Position numbers and translations under genes: made by a program. The notes under the pieces were generated by a model. It saw only the letters and a list, made by a program, of their open reading frames with translations, was not told the DNA's origin and made no database searches. 64,000 bases of DNA from Pegoplata infirma (Eukaryota > Arthropoda > Insecta > Diptera > Anthomyiidae): the NCBI GenBank assembly GCA_963921195.1, contig OY992536.1, positions 97,675,550 to 97,739,549 on the forward strand, given 5' to 3'. Below, in pieces: positions 54,948 through 64,000 of this stretch; position 1 is the stretch's first letter, and each line of letters opens with the position of its first letter.

Positions 54948-56891
54948 CACTCAAAATAATAACTCTGCAAAATAACCCAGGCAGAAACTGCCAACCGTTC
55001 CAAAGAAAAAGTCTCGGCAAAGCACTTTATTTTTTGTGTAGAAGGTAGTATGAATTCGAAAAAGTGCTTTCTAAGCGCTTTGCCAATGTTTTTCTATTTA
55101 AATCCGTTCAAAGTATAAACTTTTTATTAAAATGTATTAATTTTCATAACAATTGGAATATTTTTTATTTCCCTGCAGGATAAGTGGCCGGTCCTTGATA
55201 GTTCTCGTGATATGTAACTTAAACACAATGACCTACATATTACAAACTTGACACCTTTTATATAAAAACACCTGTTTCTTTCGTGAGGAAGTGTCTTAAA
55301 CTCCGGAAACATCACCCTTAAACTCCGGATACATCACCCTTAAACTCCGGATACATACCCGTTTCGGTTCAATACACCACTTTTTTTCGGGAATTTTCCA
55401 AATTTTTTCCTAAAAGCATTTTAATAAATTTTTATTCCAAAACATAAAGAAAACTGCAAACAATTTTTTTCCGGGACTTAGAAAATTGTTCAAAGTTTGT
55501 TCAAAATTTTTTTATCCTTATAAATGAGTCAATAATTTTTTTTATCCTAATTTAATAAATTTCTTTATTCAAATAAACACCAAAAAAAGTTATGTCTTAT
55601 GGACTCATGTATACAATTTAGATGCGTCCCATTTTTTTGTTCTAAAAGTGCTATAATAGTACCATATTTTTTGTTTTAAAAGCGCTTTCAAAGCGCTTTA
55701 AAATAGCAACGGCATACCGTTTACCGTGGTTATCATTTTGGGCGCTGGGAGAGTACTAAACTGTGGTGCTTTCCCAGCACACAAGCGACCATAAAAGGTA
55801 CTTTGCCAGCGCTCTCCCGTTTGTATTTTTCTGCCTGGGAATCTGTTAAATGACTGTAATCTCAATTCAACATATATTTGACAGAGTTTTCTGTCAAAAT
55901 ACAGATTTAAAGAAAATACTTTGTATTTTGTTGAGACAAAAAAAAAACAAAGTTTCCTCTGTTATATTACTTTTTACTTTGTAATCTTAATTTTACAGAT
56001 AATTAACAGAGCTTTCTGCTGAAATACAGATTTAAGCAAAATACTTCGTATTTTTTTACAACCAAAAAAGTTTTCTGATTGAGTAGTTTTTGTTTTTGTT
56101 ACCAAACATCAAAATTTTATCTGTATATTTTTTTTTTTTTTAAGAAAAAGTTGAAAAAGTAGCAAAAAAAGTTATCAAAAAAATTATTTTAGAAATAAAA
56201 TAAAAATTTTAAAAGATAACATGCATTTAACTAAACTCTGTAAATTTACAGAGTTAATTTCTGTAATTTTTTTTTTGCATCAAATGCATTTTACAAATAT
56301 AAGTAAATTTACATAGTTTTCTTTGCTAAATGGTGGTTTATTTAACAATTATTTTACTAGAAACTCTGTAAATTAACAGTAAAATTACAGAGTTTTCTCT
56401 GTCAAAAAGCTTTCATATTTAACAAAAATTTTACTACAAACTCTGTAAATTAACATTTTTTTTGTTAAAATTTTTTTTACAGAGTTTTTTAGTAACATTA
56501 CAAAGAAATGTTGTTAGCTGGAAAAGTATGGTGTACTCTGTTAAATTAGCAGAGCTTTTCTGTAATTTAACAGAGTTATTATTTTGAGTGTGACAAATGG
56601 TTTATTTAACCAATATTTTACTAGAAACTCTGTAAATTAACAGTTTTTTTGTCCAAATCATTTTACAGAGTTTTAAAGTCAAATAACAGAGTTTTCTCTG
56701 TCAAAAAGCTTTCATATTTAACCAATAGTTTACTATAAACTCTGTAAATTAACAGTTTTTTTTTGTCATAATCATTATAGAGAGTTTTTTAGTAAAATTA
56801 CAAAAAAAATGTTGTTAGCTGGAAAAGTGTGGTGTACTCTGTTAAATTAGCAGAGTTTTTCTGTAATTTAACAGAGTTATTATTTTGAGTG
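54948..56891. mobile_element. Family I element with a nested insert and a duplicated end
   Basis: CACTCAAAATAATAACTCTG starts at 54948 after TA. Right ends GAGTG occur at 56590 and again at 56891, the latter followed by TA. The segment 56591-56891 repeats the right third of the element, giving a tail duplication. The element is interrupted at 54976-55839 by another TIR element. Confidence 0.8.
54976..55839. mobile_element. TIR element, CCCAGGCAGAAA ends
   Basis: CCCAGGCAGAAA and TTTCTGCCTGGG-like ends are inverted. The host family I sequence resumes at AATCTGTTAAATGACTG. AA lies on both sides, so the TSD is short or unclear. The interior carries AGTGCTTTCTAAGCGCTTTG and its inverse-like words near 55045 and 55680. 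A triplicated ACTCCGGATACATCACCC (55300-55350) is also inside. Confidence 0.65.
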
Positions 56892-56894
56892 TAG

Positions 56895-57029
56895 TAAACT
56901 GATAAAATTGCACTACGTAAGTGCAAAAATTATAACCAATGAATTTGTTAACAATTATCGAGAGAAGGAAGGATTCCCACAAAAAAAAGCCCCTGCCATT
57001 TTTAAAATTTTTTTACTTGTTGGAGGGTA
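56895..57029 (+). mobile_element. mini-me-like 3' part, left half
   Basis: Ends ACTTGTTGGAGGGTA. This continues at 60929 with TATAAAAAAATTTGGCACAA...CTCTAACTCG when the TA-flanked element is removed, matching the tail of copy 2 (2445-2495). Confidence 0.55.
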
Positions 57030-59490
57030 CACTAAAACAAAAATAGGTTGTAAAATTACAAGTAAAAGGCCTTGTAATTCTATTTTACTAATATTTTTGT
57101 CTTTTTACAAAAATTGTAGTATATTTATTAAAACGAAAACTACAGTTTGCTTTATAATTTTACTATTATATGTTGGTAAATTTATTTTACAAATTTTTTA
57201 GGTTAATTTACAAAAAAGTGAGTTATTTTACAAATTAAAAAAATATTACAAGGTGTTTAGGTTTTTTACACAAGAAAACTGTAATTGTACAACAAAATTT
57301 TGCTTGATGTTATTTAGTCTTTCTACCAAAAAAATGTTTTATTACAAACATTTTTTTAAGATCGTTTACAAGGTTTTCAGTTTAAAATGTATGTATTGAA
57401 AAGTACAAAATTCCAATGTAATTTTTCAAAAAACTTATTTTATTACTAGAATTAATGTTGTTTTACAAAAAAAAAAAAATAATTATTCAACAAAGGACTC
57501 GCAAAAATTTTCTAAGTTTAGATTTTTTTGCTTTTTATGTGTTTCTACTATATAATTTTTCTAGTTTTCTTTTTGTATTTTTACCATTTTTTTTAGGTAA
57601 TTTTACCATATTTTTTTTTTTTTGAATTTGGCACCTAAAATGTCAATAAAACGCTGCCAATTATGAAAAATTAAGTTTTTCTTATTTTAACAGGTACTTA
57701 AACATCCAATCTACAAAATCCAAAAAAAAATTTTCCGATTTTTTAAAAATACTTGTGAAAATAATTAAAAATTCAAAAAAAAAATTATTTTTTGACTAAT
57801 TTTTCCTGAAAATATAAGAAATTTCTTGTGTGGCCTCCTTCGCAATTCTCATATGTTCTACTTAAGAAAAACGAAATGTCGAAAAAATAAAAAAGTGCAG
57901 TGTTATACTTTAAAAAGTTTGTTAAAAGTGTTCAAGTGAAAAAAAATCATTTCAGGTTGTTGAAGTGCTACTCCAGCTGCCGAAGAAAGAAAAATTAGAT
58001 GCACCAATGGAAATAAAAACCTTTAAATTTACAAAACAAATATGTAAACAAACCAAATTTTTTGTAAATTTACAAAACAAATATGAAAATTTAAAAAACC
58101 AAATTGTATACTTACAGAAAAAAATTGTAATTTTACAAAAATTAAATAGAAAATACGAAAACAATATTGTAAATTTACAAATTATTTGGTTAAACTACTG
58201 TTTTTACGGCAAAAAAATAAGAAAAATGGTATATTACAATAAAAATTGTAAATTTACCACTTTTTATTGTAAATATACAAGTTTTTTGCCATAACAGCAG
58301 TTTAACCAAACAATTTGTAAATCTACAATTTTGTCTTTTTGATTTTCTACAATGTTTTGTTAATTTACAACTTTTTTTTGTAAGTTTACAATTTTTTTTG
58401 TAAATTTTAATTTCTTTTTGCAAATTTACAATTTTTATTGTAAATATGCGTGTTTTTTAATATTTTTTCGTGGTAAAAACAGTAGTTTAACCAAATAATT
58501 TGTTAATCTACAATTTATTTTTTTCATTTTCTATTTTTGCTTTGTAAAATAACAATAATTTTGTTTTGTAAATTTACCAAATTTTTTGTAATTTTCCAAA
58601 AAAAATGTTCACCCCGAAGTTAATATTTTGCAAAAAAAAAATGTAAATTTACATTTTCTTTTGTTAAAAGTGTTCAAGTGAAAAAAAATAAATCATTTCA
58701 GGTTGTTGAAGTGCTACTCCAGCTGCCGAAGAAGGAAAAATAAGATGCACCAATGGAAAAAAAAACCTTTAAACAAATGTGTAAATAAACCAATTTTTTT
58801 GTAAATTTACAAAACAAATATGAAAATTTAAAAAACAAATTTGTATACTTACAGAAAAAAGTTGTAATTTTACAAAAATTAAGTAGAAAATACGAAAAAA
58901 ATTATGTAAATTTACAAATTATTTGGTTAAACTACTGTTTGTACGGCAAAAAAAAGGAAGAAAAAATGGTATATTTACAATAAAAATTGTAAATTTACCA
59001 CATTTTATTGTAAATATACAAGTTTTTATGCAATAAAAACAGTAGTTTAATTAAACAATTTGTAAATTTACAATTTTGTTGTTTAATTTTCTACTTTATT
59101 TTGTAAATTTACAACTTTTTTTTTGTAAGTTTACAATTTATTTTGTAAATTTTTTATTTTTTTTTTTGCAAATTTACAATTTTTATTTTAAATATGCGTA
59201 TTTTTTTGCGGTAAAAACAGTAATTTTACCAAATAATTTGTTGATCTACAATTTATTTTTTTCAATTTCTATCTTTTCTTTGTAAAATAAAAACCTTTTT
59301 CTGTAAATTAACAATTTTTTTTTTTTAAATTTACCAAATTTTTTGTAAATTTCAAAAAAAAATGTTCACCTCGAGGTTAATATTTTACAAAAAAAATTGT
59401 AAATTTACATTTTTTTTGTTAAATCAATTTACAAATTATCCCCGTAACATTACGGGGATTCTTGCTAGTACATATTTTACAAGACCTGCC

Positions 59491-60871
59491 CACAGTGGAT
59501 TATATAAGGTGACTGCATCTCATAATTGATTTTTGCAAATGTTTGAAATTAACCATAAAACAAGATCTATCGTAAAGCTAAGATGTCAAACAATAATTAT
59601 TTTCAAAAATTATAGTTATTATGTCAACAGAACTATTCGAAAATGGCGACCGAAGACACTACTTTCGACTTTAAAGATTTGGGGAGATAAAATTATACCA
59701 TATTCAAGTGCGTATTTTTAATATTTCTAATTATTTTTTTTAGGATTGTAATAACATGTTGGAAAGGGTAACTTGTCCAGATTTTATTTTTGTTATGAGC
59801 TTCGTATATATTGCTATCAGTTTTGAAATTTATTCATTTGAAGTATATAATATTTGTTTACTAATCTACGCAACTATGAATAGGATTTTAACTATAAGCG
59901 CCGTTTTCCTCCAATCTAGTTATAACATAGAATTAAAGTTAAACTTATTGTCTAAAAGATATATCTAAAACCAGCTGCCTTTTCGTGCCTTTAAACAACT
60001 GGCATGCAAAAATGTTGACGAACTCACAAATTAATAATAAATAAAAATTTAATTATAAATTAATTTCGCTCATTATGCCCTACTCAATTTGCCATTCCGT
60101 GTGTAACGCAACGAATTATCGGTCTAGGACCACATAAAATACATATAACATTGATCCATGATCAATTTTAAGATATTCTAGCGATGTCCGTCCGTCTGTC
60201 TGTGGAAAGCACGATGTAGTCCAAACCAAAAGAGCTAGACCCGGAAGTTTGACAAAAAGAATTAAGTATAACTGGCTAAGTTTGTAAATGGGAAAAATCT
60301 GACCTCGGGGGAGTAATTTCCCCTTAAAAAAAAAAAACAACCCCACAAAATTTTGTTGCATATTTTTTAGCATATTTGTTCAACAATTGAACAATATGTT
60401 CATTAATATAAAATTAAAAAACCTGCGCTTGTCAAAGAGACTGAGAAACATCATTTTTTTTGGTCCGCCCCCGTTTGAAGGCGTGGCTATATCAATAAAT
60501 GTCAAATAGTGTAATTTATGCGTATTATAATTAATGAGTTTGTAGACGTTTATCGCAAAAAGCTAGAGGTAGTCCCCCGAGGTTTTGCAATATCTGTTGC
60601 AAAATTTAATTGAAAATATTAAGAAAATATAAAAAATACCTATTTAACTTGTCCTAACATTTTACTTTTATACTAAAATTCAACAAAAATATCGAAAATG
60701 TGTTTTTAACCCTTCACAACTTTAGTTCTTGTCAGTCGATTTTTATGATTAAAAGCACAATATAAAGCCTTAAGTCTCACCTATTCAACAAAAAAGACGG
60801 GATACAAAAATATTGATCCAATCAAAAGTTACAGATTTTTGATCCGGAAATGACCAAAATTTTCCACTGTG
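59491..60871. mobile_element. Transib-like non-autonomous element, CACAGTGGA ends
   Basis: Ends CACAGTGGA and TCCACTGTG are inverted. The 5-bp TSD CTGCC is exact at 59486-59490 and 60872-60876. The empty site (CCTGCCCCGTAA) is seen in reverse in copy B near 61578-61590. A terminal CACAGTG-type heptamer with a GC-rich 5-bp TSD is the signature of Transib elements. Two short open frames (59533-59721 and 59756-59968) show no clear transposase motif. A mini-me-like copy is nested at 60066-60490. Confidence 0.75.
60066..60490 (+). mobile_element. mini-me-like repeat
   Basis: CATTCCGTGTGTAACGCAAC, TCGGTCTAGGACC and ATTTTAAGATATTCTAGCGATG, then GTCCGTCCGTCTGTCTG. It ends near a GGTCCGCCCCCGTTTGAAGG block, as in copy 2. 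Confidence 0.65.
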
Positions 60872-60928
60872 CTGCCCCGTAAAATCACGGGGATTGTATG
60901 TCATTTTACAAACTTTTTTTTTTGAGTG

Positions 60929-60978
60929 TATAAAAAAATTTGGCACAACTGAATTTAATACTCTAACTCGTTTTTTAT
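60929..60978 (+). mobile_element. mini-me-like 3' part, right half
   Basis: TATAAAAAAATTTGGCACAA then CTGAATTTAATACTCTAACTCG is the family tail, continuing 56895-57029. Confidence 0.6.
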
Positions 60979-61526
60979 AATATAAATGTCAACTATTTTT
61001 TTATAAAATAGTGAGTTGTCATTCCGACGTCGTTTTTTTTTTTTTATTTAAATTTGCGTGCATGAACTCCAGAACTTATCTGCCTTAAAAACATTAACAG
61101 TCTGACAAGCCATCAAAAAACAAAATATTTTTCCAAAATCTGTATTTTACACCCAAAAAATATTGTAAAACTAGCAAAAAAAAATAGTTAAAATTAGCAA
61201 AAAAAACTGTAGTTTTGGACGTTGCAAAAATGTTGGTAATATTAGCAAAACCATTTTGCTAATCAAAAAATTAGGACAAAATGGTAAAATTACAAGAATA
61301 CCATTTTATTTTTGTAAAAAATCAACCTTGAAAATTATCAAATAATATGGTGAAATTCCAAAAAAAAATGGTAAAATTGAAATAGATAAAAAAATTGTAA
61401 TTTGGTAAAAAAAACTGTTTTATTTAGTAATTTTTTTTCTTCTCTGATTAGTTGTTGATTTAAAATTTGGTGAATACACTAAAAAAATGTTAGCCTGTTT
61501 TTGAGCACCACGTTCTTTAAATGTAG
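60979..61526. other. AT-rich stretch with GGTAAAATT words
   Basis: Repeats of ATTAGCAAAA and ATGGTAAAATT are present. It lies between the two inverted family III copies. No TIR or gene is recognised. Confidence 0.4.
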
Positions 61527-61528
61527 TA

Positions 61529-63380
61529 CACTCAAAAAAAAAGTTTGTAAAATGACATAAAATCCCCATGATTTTACGGGGCAGGTTTTGTAAAATATGT
61601 ACTAGCAAGAATCCCCGTAATGTTACGGGGATAATTTGTAAATTGATTTAACAAAAGAAAATGTAAATTTACAATTTTTTTGTAATATATTAACTTAACT
61701 TAACGAGGTCAAAATTTTTTTTTTTGGAAATTTACAAAAAAATTTGGTAAATTTACAAAACAAAATTGTAAACTTACAGAAAAGGTTGTTATTTTACAAG
61801 GAAAAAATAGAAAATGAAAAAATAAATTGTAGATTAACAAATTATTTGGTTAAACTACTGTTTTTACCGCAAAAAAAAAATATTGAACAACACGTATATT
61901 TACAATAAAAATTGTAAATTTGCAAAAAAAAAATAAAATTTACAAAACAAATTGTAAACTAACAAAAAAAAGTTTGTAAATTTACAAAATAAAGAAGAAA
62001 ATCAAAAACCAAAATTGTAAATATAAAAATTTTTTGGTTAAACTACTGTTTTTAATGGCAAAAAACTTGTATATTTACAATAAAAGGTGGTAAATTTACA
62101 ATTTTTTGCTGTAAAAACAGTAGTTTAACCAAAAAATTTGTACATTTACAATATTGTTTTTGTATTTTCTACTTCATTTTTGTAAAATTACAACTTTTTT
62201 CGTAAGTATACAATTTTGTTTTTTAAATTTTCATATTTGTTTTGTAAATTTACAAAAAATTTGGTTTATTTACATATTTGTTTTGTAAATTTAAAGGTTT
62301 TTTTTCCATTGGTGCATTTTATTTTTCCTTCTTCGGCAGCTGGAGTAAAAAGAACTTCAACAACCTGAAATGATATTTTTTTTTTCACTTGAACACTTTT
62401 AACAAACTTTTTAATGTATAACACTGCACTTTTTTATTTTTTCGACATTTCGTTTTTCTTAAGTAGAACATATGAGAATTGCGAAGGAGGCTACACAAGA
62501 AATTTCTTGTATTTTTAGGAAAAATTATTCAAAAAATAACAATTTTTTTTGAATTTTTAATTATTTTCACAAGTATTTTTGAAAAATCGGGGGAAAAAAT
62601 TGTTGGATATTGTAGATTGGATATTTAAGTACCTGTTAAAATAAGAAAAACATAATTTTTCATAATTGACAGCTTTTTATTGACATTTTAGGTGCCAAAT
62701 TAAAAAAAAAAATATATTTAAAAAAATATGGTAAATTTACCAAAAAAATGGTAAAAATACAAAAAAAAACTAGATAAATTATATAGTAGAAACACATAAA
62801 AATTGTGGAATTTTACTTAACGCAAATTACCAAAAAATGGTGTAAAAATTCAGTTTTTTTGCTAAAGCTTACAATTAGTTGAAAAATGTTTGTGTCCGGA
62901 ACTTCAAAAATTTTTTCATGAAATTTTTTATTTTTAAAAAATTATTTTTAACAAAATTTTTAATCCAAAACGTAAAAAAAATTTGAACTTAGAAAATTTT
63001 TTGTTGAATTACATTTTTTTGTGTTAAAAAACTGAAAACCTTTTAAGCGATCTTTAAAAAAAAAATGTTTGTAATAACATATTTTTTGGTAGAAAGACTA
63101 AATAACATCAGATAAAATTTTGTTGTATAACAGTTTTCTTGTGTAAAAAAACTAAACACCTTGTAAAATTTTTTTAATTTGTAAAATAATTCACTTTTTT
63201 GTAAATTAACCTAAAAAATTTGTAAAATAAATGTACCAACATATTATAGTAAAATTACAAAGCAAACTGTAGTTTTCGTTTAATTAAATATACAACAATT
63301 TTTGTAAAAAGACAAAAACATTGGTAAAGTAGAATTACAAGACCTTTTACTTGTAATTTTACAATTTTTTTTCTTGAGTG
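61529..63380. mobile_element. TA-flanked element of GTAAATTTACAA words (family III), copy B
   Basis: CACTCAAAAAAAAAG at the left and TTTTTTTTCTTGAGTG at the right are inverted, with TA at 61527-61528 and 63381-63382. This is the unduplicated, uninterrupted form of the family. It carries ATCCCCGTAATGTTACGGGG palindromes near 61611-61632 and an inverted pair around 62035-62125. No transposase is present. Confidence 0.85.
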
Positions 63381-63382
63381 TA

Positions 63383-64000
63383 CCCTAACTGTAAGCAAAA
63401 TAAAAACGCAATTTTCCTGTAATAAAATCTTAATTCTTATTCGAAAACATTTTTTCTTTAGGATTAGTGTCTCAAAATAGGAACATTTTATATAGGAAAC
63501 ATTTCTCAGAATCTAAAAATTATTCTTCCAGAATAAATTTTCTATAAAAAATGCATTAGAATAAGATTTCTATAAATAAATAAACATATTTTTCTATAAA
63601 AAATTTTAATTTTCCTGAAGAAGTTTTGAAAAAATATTGATGAAATTAAAAAAAAGCAAATTTATATGAATATATGCAAAAATATGCATCTATACCAAAA
63701 TATGCAAAAATATGCAACTACAAATCAATGCCATTTTATTGCAAATTCATTGATTTGGATAGATATTTAATTTATGTTATGTTTACAATGGTAAGTAAAA
63801 ATATGCGTTTTCATGAAAGTACTTGCCCTATTTATAAGCGAAGAGAAAATATCAATATCAGAAATTAATGACATAAAACAAAGATTTAATTATAAACGGG
63901 AAATAGGAAATGTCTTACCTCTAACTAGCACCCGACAGGATAAATACCTATAACTTAAATATGAGTGCCAGCGAGACTAGGACCTTTTTATATCTTCTTC
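63383..64000. other. AT-rich end of window with satellite traces
   Basis: 63430-63560 holds eroded 35-bp satellite words (GTCTCAAAATAGGAACATTT, TTTCTCAGAATCTAAAAATT). 63670-63725 has a few AAATATGCA repeats. No gene is called. The 64-codon frame at 63674 includes these repeats. Confidence 0.4.

Larger units (their letters stand above)
57030..60928. mobile_element. TA-flanked element of GTAAATTTACAA words (family III), copy A
   Basis: Starts CACTAAAACAAAAATAGG and ends TTTGAGTG, with TA at 57028-57029 and 60929-60930. It is an inverted counterpart of the element at 61529-63380, sharing TGCCGAAGAAAGAAAAAT-like and ACATATGAGAATTGCGAAGG-like blocks in reverse. It carries a 742-bp internal tandem duplication (57921-58662 and 58663-59404) that copy B lacks, and is interrupted by a Transib-like element at 59491-60871. 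The interior is dominated by TGTAAATTTACA palindromes. Opposed frames at 57965-58423 arise from these. Confidence 0.85.

Noticed and set aside
59533..59968. Two short frames inside the Transib-like element as transposase
   Set aside because: They total about 130 codons and I see no catalytic motif or zinc-binding residues.
63851..63868. ATATCAGAAATTAATGAC shared with the MADF units
   Set aside because: Only 18 bases match in AT-rich sequence. The flanks do not align, so common origin is not supported.

Overview
The window looks like repeat-packed, AT-rich nuclear DNA of a higher fly (Diptera, plausibly a calyptrate). The grounds are many copies of a dispersed repeat with the (TA)n - core - (GTCY)n layout of dipteran mini-me elements, I/LOA-like non-LTR retrotransposons, Helitrons with CTAG ends, and MADF/BESS-type coding remnants, a domain pairing common in flies. 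I see no intact host gene, no rRNA gene and no free-standing tRNA gene. Almost everything is a mobile element, a fragment of one, or a tandem repeat. Coordinates of inserted elements were read from terminal inverted repeats (TIRs) and target-site duplications (TSDs). Family names not supported by a protein are inference.

Layout. 1-6 kb: T-rich runs, mini-me copies, and a retrotransposon RNase H fragment split by a hAT-like MITE. 6.4-9.0 kb: a Helitron-like element holding a TA-type MITE. 9.2-12.4 kb: a hAT-like element containing a degraded minus-strand reverse transcriptase copy and another TIR element. 14-18 kb: a clean hAT MITE and a 2.1 kb foldback. 18-29 kb: arrays of a self-complementary 35-bp satellite, two opposite copies of a CACTCAAAA-ended element, a 2.3 kb hAT-like element and a tRNA-derived SINE. 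29.8-34.4 kb: a MITE, an internally deleted retrotransposon split by a hAT MITE, a second SINE and a 1.9 kb hAT-like element inserted in a gag remnant. 34.4-36 kb: gag remnant. 36.0-43.2 kb: the best retrotransposon copy (minus strand: ORF1, endonuclease, partial RT, RNase H), cut by two hAT-like elements. 43.2-49.1 kb: decayed tandem cluster of double-MADF/BESS-like genes, with a Harbinger-type MITE and a 1.86 kb hAT foldback that itself holds TTAA-flanked termini. 49.3-50.8 kb: minus-strand Helitron. 50.8-51.0 kb: scrap of P-element/THAP9-type transposase. 51.7-57 kb: more MITEs, a recent 537-bp tandem duplication and a second retrotransposon 5' fragment. 57-63.4 kb: two inverted copies of a GTAAATTTAC-rich TA-flanked element, one interrupted by a Transib-like element whose ends read CACAGTG.

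The window behaves as an insertion sink. Nested TSDs let the order of events be read. Examples are mini-me, then the TA element, then the Transib-like element, which carries another mini-me; and retrotransposon, then hAT-like, then a TTA-flanked element. The only candidate host coding content is the MADF/BESS cluster, and all its copies carry frameshifts or stops as read here.
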